Below the pieces are notes generated by a model. That model was not told the DNA's origin and made no database searches. It saw nothing but the letters and a program-made list of their open reading frames with translations. From Candidatus Amarobacter glycogenicus (GTDB lineage: Bacteria; Chloroflexota; Dehalococcoidia; Tepidiformales; Tepidiformaceae), in contig JADJZF010000002.1 of assembly GCA_016719395.1 (NCBI GenBank), positions 62,001-126,000 of the forward strand: a stretch of DNA of 64,000 nt. The letters run 5' to 3'. This document shows, piece by piece, positions 55,108-62,672 of the stretch. Each line of letters opens with the position of its first letter. The stretch's first letter is position 1. The translations under genes were made by a program, and so were the position numbers.

Positions 55108-56052
55108 CTAGGGAATTCCCGGACTTCTGCCGTGGCCGCCGGCAAGCGGCATGATACGCGGTTCATCCGCGCGCGGGGAAAGCCCTGGATGCGCCCCCGC
55201 GACCTGCTCTTCGGCGTGATACGAGCTGCGCACGAGGGGGCCGCATTCGACGTGCTTGAAACCCATCGCGATCGCGGCCGTCTTGAGCTCCTCGAACTCC
55301 TCCGGAGTCCAGTAGCGCGCGACTGGCAGGTGGCCGGGAGTCGGCTGCAGGTATTGCCCCACGGTCAGGATGTCGACGGCCGAGTCGCGCAGGTCGCGAA
55401 AGACCGTCAGCAATTCTGCCGAGGTTTCGCCCAGCCCGACCATCAGGCCGCTCTTCGTGAGCGTGCCCGGATCGAGTTCGCGAGCAGTCCGCAGCAGCTC
55501 CAGTGAGCGCTCGTAGCGCGCCTGTGGCCGCACGACCGAGTAGAGGCGAGGGACGGTTTCCGTGTTGTGGTTCAGGATCTCCGGGCGGGCGCCGAGCACA
55601 GTTCGAAGGGCGGCCCAGTCTCCTTTGAAGTCCGGGATGAGGACTTCGAACGTGGTGTCGGGTGAAAGCCGGCGGGACCACTCGATGGTCTCGGCGAAGA
55701 TGCCCGCGCCGCCGTCCGCCAGTTCGTCGCGGTTCACGCTGGTGATCACCGCATGGCGCAGTCCCAATCGCTGGATGGCGAGCGCTACGCGGCGGGGTTC
55801 TTCCCTGTCGAGCGTGCCGGGCCGGCCGGTCTTCACCGCACAGAAGCCGCACGACCGTGTACAGGTGTCGCCCAGGATCATGAACGTTGCCGTGCCGCGG
55901 CTCCAACAGTCGCCGATGTTCGGACAGCGGGCCTCTTCGCAGACGGTGTTGAGTTCCTGCTCGCGCATGAGCACGCGGATCCGCTCGTAGTTCCCGCCGG
56001 CGGGGAAGCGCACTTTTAGCCACGGGGGCCGCTCGGGATGCCTGAGAGCCAT
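55108..56052 (-). CDS. lipA: Lipoyl synthase LipA
   Basis: 314 residues. Auxiliary-cluster Cys38, 43, 49 (CEEARCPNIGDC) and radical SAM Cys64, 68, 71 (CTRSCGFC), plus the C-terminal RSSYHAEEQ that ligates the auxiliary cluster. It inserts sulfur into the octanoyl group on lipoyl domains. ATG 56052 is the natural start. lipB is not in the window. Confidence 0.97.
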   Translation of the reverse strand: MALRHPERPPWLKVRFPAGGNYERIRVLMREQELNTVCEEARCPNIGDCWSRGTATFMILGDTCTRSCGFCAVKTGRPGTLDREEPRRVALAIQRLGLRHAVITSVNRDELADGGAGIFAETIEWSRRLSPDTTFEVLIPDFKGDWAALRTVLGARPEILNHNTETVPRLYSVVRPQARYERSLELLRTARELDPGTLTKSGLMVGLGETSAELLTVFRDLRDSAVDILTVGQYLQPTPGHLPVARYWTPEEFEELKTAAIAMGFKHVECGPLVRSSYHAEEQVAGAHPGLSPRADEPRIMPLAGGHGRSPGIP

Positions 56053-56189
56053 GGTTCCAGTGTGCAGGATGCGCTCCCGGGTTGCGAGGTCCGCAGGCCC
56101 CTGCCTCGCGCCAACCCCAACTGACAACCGAGTCTAATTCGGCTACGCTCCCTTCAATCGGCCCACCCCGGCGGCCGCGTGGAGGCCAG

Positions 56190-58409
56190 ATGACGCTGCG
56201 ATATCGCTATTCGATGTGGGATGGCACCCAGGAGGTGCCCGCGCTCGAAGCGAATGACATCCTCGATAACCTCACCGACGACCTGATGAATTTCGGCGAC
56301 TTGCAGCACGCCCTTCGGAACTTGCTTCAGCGGGGCATGCGCAGCCCCCAGGGCGACCGCATGCAGGGCCTTCGCGACCTCCTCCAGCAGCTCCGGCAGC
56401 AGCGCCGCCAACAGCTCGATCGCTTCGACCTCTCTTCGGTCTTCGATGACCTGAAACGCCAGCTCGAAGAAATCGTCGGCATGGAACAGGGCACGCTCGA
56501 CCGCAGGCTCGATGAAGCGAACGGCCAGCCCGGCCAGCAAGGCGAGCAAGGTGATCAGTCGCAGCAGAGCGGCCAGCAACCCCAGGGACAGCAGGGGGGT
56601 CAGCAGCCCCAGGGACAACAGGGGCAGCAAGGCCAGCAGCCACAGGGGCAGCAGGGCCAACAGCAGCCCGGCGCACAGCAGCAAGGTGGCGAACAGGGCG
56701 GCCAACAACAGGGCGGCCAGCAACAGTCCGGTGGCGAAACCCCCTCCGAATTCGCCGACATGCTCCGGAATATCGCCAACAAGAAGAAGCAGTTCCTCGA
56801 GCAACTCCCCGAGGACGTCGCCGGCCAGGTGAAGGAACTCCAGAACTACGAGTTCATGGACCACGAGGCCCAGGAGAAGTTCAACGAACTGCTCGAATCC
56901 CTGAAGAAGGCCATGATGGATACCTTCTTCAAGGATATGTACAACCAGATCGCCAACATGTCGCCGGAAGACCTCCAGCGCATGAAGGACATGGTCCAGG
57001 ACCTGAACAAGATGCTTCAGGACAAGATGGCGGGCAAAGAGCCGAACTTCGACGAGTTCATGAAGCAATACGGCGACCTCTTCGGCGACAACCCGCCCCA
57101 GTCGCTCGACGAGCTCATCTCCCAGATGCAGCACCAGATGGGCCAGATGCAGTCGCTCCTCGATTCGCTCCCGGGCGACATGCGCCAGCAGCTCCAGGAC
57201 CTCCTCGGCGACAAAGTCGGCGATGCCGAACTGCAGCAATCCCTCAGCGAGCTGGGCCAGAACCTCGAGTACCTCTACCCGATGCGCGACCTGCGCAACC
57301 AGTACCCCTTCCGCGGCGATGAAGAGATCGACCTCCAATCGGCCATGAACCTCATGGACCAGATGCAGTCGATCGACGAGCTCGAGCGCCAGCTGGAGCG
57401 GACGCAGTACGGCGGCGAGGTCGACGATATCGATGCCGACAAGCTCGAAGAGCTGCTCGGGCCCGAAGCCCGCGAGACGCTCGACCAGCTCAAGCAGTTC
57501 CTCGAAATCCTCGAAGACGCCGGCTACATCCGAAAGAAGGGGAACCAGTACGAGCTGACGCCGCGCGGGACTCGCAAGATCGGCCAGCGCGCGCTCGTCG
57601 AAATCTACAACTCGCTCAAGGCCGATGCCTTTGGCAAGCACGAAGTGCGCGAAAGCGGCACCGGTGGCGAGCGCACGGACAGCACAAAGAAATACGAGTT
57701 CGGCGACCCGTTCTTCCTCGATATCCAGAAGACGATCATGAACTCGATGTACCGCGAAGGTCCGGGGACCCCGATCAAGCTCAAGCCCGATGATTTCGAG
57801 GTCGAACGCACCGAACTCATCACGCAGACGGCGACCGTGATCATGCTCGACTTGAGCTGGTCGATGGCGCTGCGGGGGAGCTTCCAGGCGGCGAAGAAGG
57901 TTGCGCTGGCGCTCAACAACCTCATCTCATCGCAGTACCAGCGGGACAGCCTCTACATCATCGGGTTCAGCGCCTACGCGCGGGAACTGAAGGCCGAAGA
58001 GCTGCCGTACGTCCGCTGGGACGAATCGGTGCTGGGCACAAACATGCACCACGCCCTGATGATCGCGCAGAACCTGCTGGCGAAGCACACCCAGGGCACG
58101 CGCCAGATCATCATGATCTCCGACGGCGAACCGACCGCGCACCTGGAGAAGGGACGCAGCTACTTCGCCTACCCGCCCAGCCCCGTCACCATCCGCGAGA
58201 CGCTCAAGGAAGTGAAGCGCTGCACCACCAAGAACATCACGATCAACACCTTCATGCTGGACAGGAACTACTACTTGAAGGAGTTCATCAACCAGGTGGC
58301 GCGAATCAACAAGGGTCGCGTCTTCTACACCACCCCCGACAAGCTTGGCGAGTACATCCTCGTGGACTACGTCGCCCAGAAGCGCAAGAAACTGAGCGGC
58401 GTGGGGTAG
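56190..58409 (+). CDS. von Willebrand factor A domain protein with Gln/Gly-rich linker
   Basis: 739 residues. A helical N-terminus leads to a low-complexity Gln/Gly linker of roughly 75 residues (encoded about 56520-56750). Then comes a long helical middle with a winged-helix-like segment (EDAGYIRKKGNQYELT). The C-terminal vWA has the MIDAS D554-x-S556-x-S558 (LDLSWSM), Thr in LGTNMHH and Asp in ISDGEPT. Such proteins often work with a MoxR-type AAA+ ATPase, but none is nearby. GGAGG 4 nt before ATG 56190. Confidence 0.88.
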   Translation: MTLRYRYSMWDGTQEVPALEANDILDNLTDDLMNFGDLQHALRNLLQRGMRSPQGDRMQGLRDLLQQLRQQRRQQLDRFDLSSVFDDLKRQLEEIVGMEQGTLDRRLDEANGQPGQQGEQGDQSQQSGQQPQGQQGGQQPQGQQGQQGQQPQGQQGQQQPGAQQQGGEQGGQQQGGQQQSGGETPSEFADMLRNIANKKKQFLEQLPEDVAGQVKELQNYEFMDHEAQEKFNELLESLKKAMMDTFFKDMYNQIANMSPEDLQRMKDMVQDLNKMLQDKMAGKEPNFDEFMKQYGDLFGDNPPQSLDELISQMQHQMGQMQSLLDSLPGDMRQQLQDLLGDKVGDAELQQSLSELGQNLEYLYPMRDLRNQYPFRGDEEIDLQSAMNLMDQMQSIDELERQLERTQYGGEVDDIDADKLEELLGPEARETLDQLKQFLEILEDAGYIRKKGNQYELTPRGTRKIGQRALVEIYNSLKADAFGKHEVRESGTGGERTDSTKKYEFGDPFFLDIQKTIMNSMYREGPGTPIKLKPDDFEVERTELITQTATVIMLDLSWSMALRGSFQAAKKVALALNNLISSQYQRDSLYIIGFSAYARELKAEELPYVRWDESVLGTNMHHALMIAQNLLAKHTQGTRQIIMISDGEPTAHLEKGRSYFAYPPSPVTIRETLKEVKRCTTKNITINTFMLDRNYYLKEFINQVARINKGRVFYTTPDKLGEYILVDYVAQKRKKLSGVG
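56520..56750 (+). repeat. In-frame CAG/GGC-rich repeat coding the Gln/Gly linker
   Basis: Imperfect tandem units reading as QQPQGQQG-like repeats, about 230 nt, inside the vWA gene. Length may vary between strains. Frame is maintained. Confidence 0.75.
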
Positions 58410-58436
58410 GGGCGCGGGGGCACGTCCCGGTTCTGA

Positions 58437-58442
58437 TAGACT
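58437..58442 (+). promoter_or_regulatory. -10-like TAGACT of the second toxin-antitoxin pair
   Basis: TAGACT ends 7 nt before ATG 58450. No Shine-Dalgarno. Likely leaderless. Confidence 0.45.
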
Positions 58443-58449
58443 GCGACGG

Positions 58450-58680
58450 ATGAAGTCTCAGGAAGAACTCTGGGCTGAGTACGAGCGCCTCAAGCAGTCG
58501 GAGGACTGGGAGGCCGCTCTCAAGCTGCTGGACCTAATCGAGCCGGTCAGCGATGAAGAGTGGCATCGCCGACTGCGCGAGGCGCCGATGGACGACGAGC
58601 CCCTTACTCCCAGGGATCGCGAGCGGCTTGAAGAGGCGCACCGTGCCCTCGCAAAGATGCCCGGTCTCAGTACAGGGTGA
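58450..58680 (+). CDS. Small acidic antitoxin-like protein
   Basis: 76 residues, mostly charged helix (EELWAEYERLKQSEDWEAAL). No DNA-binding domain that I recognise. Its stop overlaps the toxin start (GTGA), the usual arrangement of antitoxin before toxin. Assignment rests mainly on the partner. Confidence 0.62.
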   Translation: MKSQEELWAEYERLKQSEDWEAALKLLDLIEPVSDEEWHRRLREAPMDDEPLTPRDRERLEEAHRALAKMPGLSTG

Positions 58681-58928
58681 GGCGTGAGCTCTACTGGTTC
58701 CAGGCGGCCGCGGAAGAACTCGCCCAGCTCGCCGCGCGGAACTCCAAACAAGCGACCCGTATCCTGGTTTCCGTCCGCGAGTTCGGACAATCGCGCCGCG
58801 GCGACGTCAAGAAGCTTGCTGGTTCCCAGGAGTGGCGACTTCGCGCCGGGGATTGGCGAGTGATATTCGTGCTCAGGGGCGACGAGGCGTACGTCGTGAG
58901 GATCACCGACCGCCAAGACGCCTACTAG
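58677..58928 (+). CDS. RelE/ParE-family toxin
   Basis: 83 residues with the RelE-fold core: KKLAGSQEWRLRAGDWRVIFVL and C-terminal VVRITDRQDAY. RelE toxins cut mRNA on the ribosome; ParE relatives poison gyrase; which type cannot be told. GTG start coupled to the antitoxin. It is the second toxin-antitoxin module in the window. Confidence 0.82.
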   Translation: MRRELYWFQAAAEELAQLAARNSKQATRILVSVREFGQSRRGDVKKLAGSQEWRLRAGDWRVIFVLRGDEAYVVRITDRQDAY

Positions 58929-58985
58929 CGGCGGTCGGCGTGGATCTGATGACTCGCGTGGCCGGGCGCACTTTCGACCCCACTT

Positions 58986-59768
58986 CTAAAGCAACCCCTT
59001 CTCCCTCGCCAAATCCTCATCGAACAGGATGTTCCCCGTAAATTCGGGACCCTGCTCGCAGATCCAGCGCGCCCCCTTCGCCATGGCGAAGGCCGGCTCA
59101 AAGTCGAGGTTCGGGTTCTCGGGGTCGTTCTGGGCGAAGAGGTTGCCGGGGGTCTTGATGCGTCCCTGGGGCGAAAGCACGTTCACGGTGATCTTGTCGT
59201 CCTGGAGCTCCATTGCCAGGCCCTGGCTCAGCCGCTCGAGGCCGGCTTTGACCATCCCGTAGAACGCCCCGCCCCGGCGGGCTTCCTTGTAAGGCCCGGG
59301 ACCAGGGAATACGCCTGCCACCGAGGAGACATTGATAATGCGGCCGCCGCCCTGCTTCCGCATGTGAGGGATCGCTTCGCGCATCAACAAGATGGGCCCG
59401 CGCAGGTCGACCTGCCAGATGAGGTCGATATGACGCGGCTGGATCGTCTCGATCGTCCCCGGGACGAGGATCGCCGCGTTGTTGACGACGATGTCGAGCC
59501 GTCCGAAGGTTTCCACCGTCTTCGCCACCCCTGCGGCGATGCTCTCCGGCTCCCGCATATCCATGTAGATACCCTCGGCTTTACCCCCGGCGTCGCGGAT
59601 CGCCTGGGCGACCGAGTGGATGGTGCCGGGCAGGCGCTTGTCCTTCACGACTTCAGTCCGCGCACAGACGGCGACCGCGCAGCCAGCGCGGCCAAGTTCG
59701 AGAGCGACATACTCGCCGATACCGCGAGACGCGCCCGTGACGAGGGCAACCTTACCGTTGAGTTCCAT
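58986..59768 (-). CDS. Short-chain dehydrogenase/reductase
   Basis: 260 residues. Cofactor motif TGASRGIG, NNA in VVNNAAI, Ser in INVSSVAG and Y-x3-K in FYGMVKA. The insert after the catalytic Ser (GPGPYKEARRGG) is longer than usual. Cofactor and substrate unknown; the Arg after the Gly motif suggests NADP. ATG 59768. Likely leaderless (see the TACAAT site). Confidence 0.9.
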   Translation of the reverse strand: MELNGKVALVTGASRGIGEYVALELGRAGCAVAVCARTEVVKDKRLPGTIHSVAQAIRDAGGKAEGIYMDMREPESIAAGVAKTVETFGRLDIVVNNAAILVPGTIETIQPRHIDLIWQVDLRGPILLMREAIPHMRKQGGGRIINVSSVAGVFPGPGPYKEARRGGAFYGMVKAGLERLSQGLAMELQDDKITVNVLSPQGRIKTPGNLFAQNDPENPNLDFEPAFAMAKGARWICEQGPEFTGNILFDEDLAREKGLL

Positions 59769-59777
59769 AGCGCGGCG

Positions 59778-59783
59778 ATTGTA
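59778..59783 (-). promoter_or_regulatory. -10-like TACAAT of the SDR gene
   Basis: TACAAT on the minus strand ends 9 nt before ATG 59768. No Shine-Dalgarno. Likely leaderless. Confidence 0.45.
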
Positions 59784-59856
59784 GTCGGTTGGTGCGCCGG
59801 AACGAAGGGAACGGCCCGCGGGACGTCCGCGACGACCATCTTCGTGGTGCAAACGC

Positions 59857-60180
59857 CTAGGGGAAGTCGCTCCCCGGGATCCGGTCGGGGTCATTCACGA
59901 GTTCCCCCCAGCGACGGGCGATGACATCCAGGGGTGATGGCGGAGGCGACCAGGGAATACCGCGCACGATGATGCCCCGGTTCGGCGCATGCTCGACCAG
60001 GCCCTCGCTCTCGAGCCTCCGGAACGCTTCGCGCACGGGTGTCTGGCTGACGCCGAGGCGTGCCGCCACTTCCTCCTGCCGCAGGTGTTCACCCTCGCGG
60101 ATGTTCCCGGACATGATGGAGGATTGCAGCGCCTCGTACACGAGGTCCGCCTTGGTCCGCTGCTGCTTGGGGATCGTCAT
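59857..60180 (-). CDS. Short GntR-family regulator lacking an effector domain
   Basis: 107 residues. The wHTH is clear (LRQEEVAARLGVSQTPVREAFRRLESEGLV), but the FCD ligand-binding domain is missing: after the wing come about 35 residues rich in Pro. The frame stops cleanly at 59857 with no obvious continuation. It may be a genuinely short regulator or a truncated gene. It lies upstream of the SDR on the same strand and may control it. Confidence 0.78.
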   Translation of the reverse strand: MTIPKQQRTKADLVYEALQSSIMSGNIREGEHLRQEEVAARLGVSQTPVREAFRRLESEGLVEHAPNRGIIVRGIPWSPPPSPLDVIARRWGELVNDPDRIPGSDFP

Positions 60181-60188
60181 CTGTCTCA

Positions 60189-60194
60189 AGCATA
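60189..60194 (-). promoter_or_regulatory. -10-like TATGCT of the GntR gene
   Basis: TATGCT on the minus strand ends 8 nt before ATG 60180. No Shine-Dalgarno. Confidence 0.4.
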
Positions 60195-60290
60195 CGCGGG
60201 TCGCGACCGCAGGGGCATGGAGTGTCCGACGAGTGCCCGGACCGCGCGGGCATCCCCGCGAAATGCCCATCGCTGGCGCGCCGGTTCTTG

Positions 60291-60296
60291 TAGACT
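60291..60296 (+). promoter_or_regulatory. -10-like TAGACT of the ferredoxin gene
   Basis: TAGACT ends 6 nt before ATG 60303. No Shine-Dalgarno. Likely leaderless. Confidence 0.5.
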
Positions 60297-60302
60297 CCCA
60301 CC

Positions 60303-60548
60303 ATGCCCTACGTCATTACCGAACCGTGCATCGACGTGAAAGACGGCACTTGCGTCGATGTTTGCCCCGTCGATTGCATCAAGACGACGCCGGACGATGC
60401 GATGTTCTACATCGACCCGGATGGCTGCATCGATTGCAACGCCTGCCGCCACGTCTGTCCGGTCGATGCGATCTTCTCGACCTGGGAGATCCCGGTGGGC
60501 CAGGAACAATACACCCAGATCAACGCGGACTTCTTCCGTAAGAAGTAG
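60303..60548 (+). CDS. fdxA: FdxA-type 7Fe ferredoxin
   Basis: 81 residues. Cys at 9, 17, 21, 25, 42, 45, 48 and 52: the spacing of Azotobacter ferredoxin I and mycobacterial FdxA, where C9, C17 and C52 hold a [3Fe-4S] and C21, C42, C45 and C48 a [4Fe-4S] cluster. It carries electrons for oxidoreductases. Leaderless-style start. A small gene follows 10 nt downstream. Confidence 0.93.
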   Translation: MPYVITEPCIDVKDGTCVDVCPVDCIKTTPDDAMFYIDPDGCIDCNACRHVCPVDAIFSTWEIPVGQEQYTQINADFFRKK

Positions 60549-60558
60549 CGAACAGCCG

Positions 60559-60750
60559 ATGAAGCGGCGCCCCGCCCCAGCAGACGGGCCGATGGTCTCC
60601 GAACAGGACCGGGCAAGGCTGGAGGTCGACTTCCGCCTGCGCGGCTCTGCCTACGTGCCGGTGGAGCGGTCGCACAAACGCTTCGGCCGCGTCCTCGATT
60701 TCTTCGAGACGCTGGCACAGGGTATGGGCGGCGGGGCTCCGCGCCGCTAA
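60559..60750 (+). CDS. Small protein after the ferredoxin, unknown function
   Basis: 63 residues, basic and hydrophilic with a short C-terminal helix (FGRVLDFFETLAQGMGGG). Unrecognised. The spacing after fdxA and codon use support expression, but nothing else does. Confidence 0.5.
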   Translation: MKRRPAPADGPMVSEQDRARLEVDFRLRGSAYVPVERSHKRFGRVLDFFETLAQGMGGGAPRR

Positions 60751-60764
60751 GGGATCGCGAACTG

Positions 60765-61154
60765 TCAGTCGTCGTAATCGCTACCGACTTTCGGCAGCTT
60801 GAGGTCTGGCGGTTCCGGCTCTCCGGCCACCGGGAGTTGGTCGTCGGCGGCGAGCGGCGGTATCGAGATGTTCGCGAGGATTGCCTGCGGTCCAACGGGC
60901 GCCGCCCCATGGGCTGTGCCCGGGTAGACCGCCAGCGTCTCGAACGGCCGCAACGTGTGGTCCACGCCGTCGACCGTGATGCGGGCTTCACCCGCGATCA
61001 CCATGTAAATCTGCGTCGAATGGTGATGGACGTGCTGCTCGATTCGTTCGACCGAACCCTCCATCCGGAACACGCGCACGCTCGCCGCCTTCGTTTCGTA
61101 GTCCTGGAGGATCTCGTACTTGCCGACGGGAATCGGGCGTTGCGCGGTAGTCAT
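60765..61154 (-). CDS. Cupin-domain protein
   Basis: 129 residues. Cupin motifs: HVHHHSTQIYMVIAGEARI (metal His/Glu) and PFETLAVYPGTAHGA. Probably a metal-dependent small-molecule enzyme or sensor. GAGGAG upstream of ATG 61154. The acidic C-terminus ends in DYDD. It converges on the small gene at 60.6 kb. Confidence 0.85.
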   Translation of the reverse strand: MTTAQRPIPVGKYEILQDYETKAASVRVFRMEGSVERIEQHVHHHSTQIYMVIAGEARITVDGVDHTLRPFETLAVYPGTAHGAAPVGPQAILANISIPPLAADDQLPVAGEPEPPDLKLPKVGSDYDD

Positions 61155-61254
61155 CGGGTGCTCCTCGTTGCCATGGCGGAAGCGAGCCATGCGAATTATC
61201 GTTCGTCTACGATCGCATGGCCCCGGGTGACGAGTATGGGCCGAAAGGTCTGAG

Positions 61255-62043
61255 TCAGGTGGCCTGGTGGCCCGAAGCCGCCGGCCCGAGCCTCCCCGCT
61301 GCCACGATGCCCGCACGGATGCCCTGGTAAAGCACGTCCGCTTCGTGGACGTGGCGGACTTCGTTCGCATGCAGCCCGTCTCCGACGGTGGTGCCTCCCA
61401 GGAACGCCGGCTGGTTGCGCACACCGCCTTCGCCGACCCCGTCGTAGGTCACGTGGAGCTCCGCGCAAAGGTCTTCGAGTGCCTTGTGCAACTTCAGGCG
61501 CTCCCGCTCGTCGCGTTCGAAGGCGCGCTTCCGGGCACTCAGCCGCGCTTTCCCGTGCGGCCCTTTGACCACCACGACCGCGCCCTCGGCGCGCGCCGCG
61601 ATGCGGACGCAATCCGACATCCGGTCGATGACCTGCTGCGTCGTGAAGTTCGTGTCTCCGCCGATAGTGGCCTGAAGCACCCGCCGTGTGAACCGGAACG
61701 GCGCGTTGTACGCCCAGCGCTTGCTCTTCGCCACCCGCGCCCCCGCATCGCCGAGGCGTTCGCCGCCGACCCGTCCCAGTAGGCGTTCCACGCGCAGCGG
61801 CACCGAGCGATACAGGAACCAGTAGCTCCCGGTGTTCACGTACACCAGGTCGGGTTGCGACTCTTCGACCCAGCGTTCCACCAGCCCGGGCAACTCGGCC
61901 GTCGGCCAGACGCCCTTCACCACCCACTCGACCGGTTCGCCGAGCTCCGCTTCAAGCCGCTCGCCCGCGAGCACGTGCTTCTTCTCCGTCTGGCGCACCC
62001 AGGAACCGGTGTCGTTGCTGCTGCCAAGAAGGAGGACGCGCAC
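61255..62043 (-). CDS. SGNH/GDSL-like hydrolase
   Basis: About 262 residues from GTG 62043. N-terminus VRVLLLGSSNDTGSW has the Gly-x-Ser of block I in a GSSN form; C-terminal DGLHANEVRHVHEAD provides the Asp/His pair. An esterase or lipase of unknown substrate. An upstream GTG (62127) would add 28 unconserved residues. Confidence 0.75.
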   Translation of the reverse strand: MRVLLLGSSNDTGSWVRQTEKKHVLAGERLEAELGEPVEWVVKGVWPTAELPGLVERWVEESQPDLVYVNTGSYWFLYRSVPLRVERLLGRVGGERLGDAGARVAKSKRWAYNAPFRFTRRVLQATIGGDTNFTTQQVIDRMSDCVRIAARAEGAVVVVKGPHGKARLSARKRAFERDERERLKLHKALEDLCAELHVTYDGVGEGGVRNQPAFLGGTTVGDGLHANEVRHVHEADVLYQGIRAGIVAAGRLGPAASGHQAT

Positions 62044-62156
62044 GAGGGTAATAGTGCGGAGGGACGGGCAATGTGCAACGAGTGGGCAGGCTCGAGGCCC
62101 TCCCTCAGGAAAGGCGGCCTCGCTCACCTGTTAGCCTAGTCTGAGCGAGGCAACTC

Positions 62157-62663
62157 ATGCAGAGAGCACGTTATCTACGCTGGGCCGGGCTGACCGTGGC
62201 TGTTTCAGGGTTGGTCGTGATTGCCCTATTCGTCAATGGCGGTACTTGCGGGGTTCGCGATGGCGATGAGACAACGACCGAACCGGCTATCCCAACCGAA
62301 TCGCAGCCAAGCCGGGCGGAGTTTGATCCGTCCGCTCTGTTGGCGGAATCAGAATCAATCGCGTTTCGTCTCCGGTATGTGGCTGACCCTGACCTTCCAT
62401 GCAGCGGCCCCTGTATGGGGCTGAAGGACATCGCCCTCAGTCTTCGCAATGCTTCGGCGCGTTGTGCCAAGGTTCCCCGAGTCCCGACAGATGCTCGGTC
62501 TGAATTCCTCGAACTCGAAGGCGCGGTTCGTTCCGTGTGTGGAGAAATCAGAATTGCCCTGGCTGACGGGAAGGTGCTTGAGCCGGATAACGGTGTCTCC
62601 TGGGCACTCCCATTGACTGAACAACTCGACAGCAAGTTGCGGCTCGCGAACAGCGTCCGGTAG
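62157..62663 (+). CDS. Single-pass secreted/membrane protein of unknown function, lower GC
   Basis: 168 residues. One N-terminal helix (about 9-28) and a soluble domain with four scattered Cys. The base composition is visibly lower in GC than neighbours, with more A/T at third codon positions, which suggests acquisition. Unrecognised family. Confidence 0.6.
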   Translation: MQRARYLRWAGLTVAVSGLVVIALFVNGGTCGVRDGDETTTEPAIPTESQPSRAEFDPSALLAESESIAFRLRYVADPDLPCSGPCMGLKDIALSLRNASARCAKVPRVPTDARSEFLELEGAVRSVCGEIRIALADGKVLEPDNGVSWALPLTEQLDSKLRLANSVR

Positions 62664-62672
62664 CTCCTTCCC

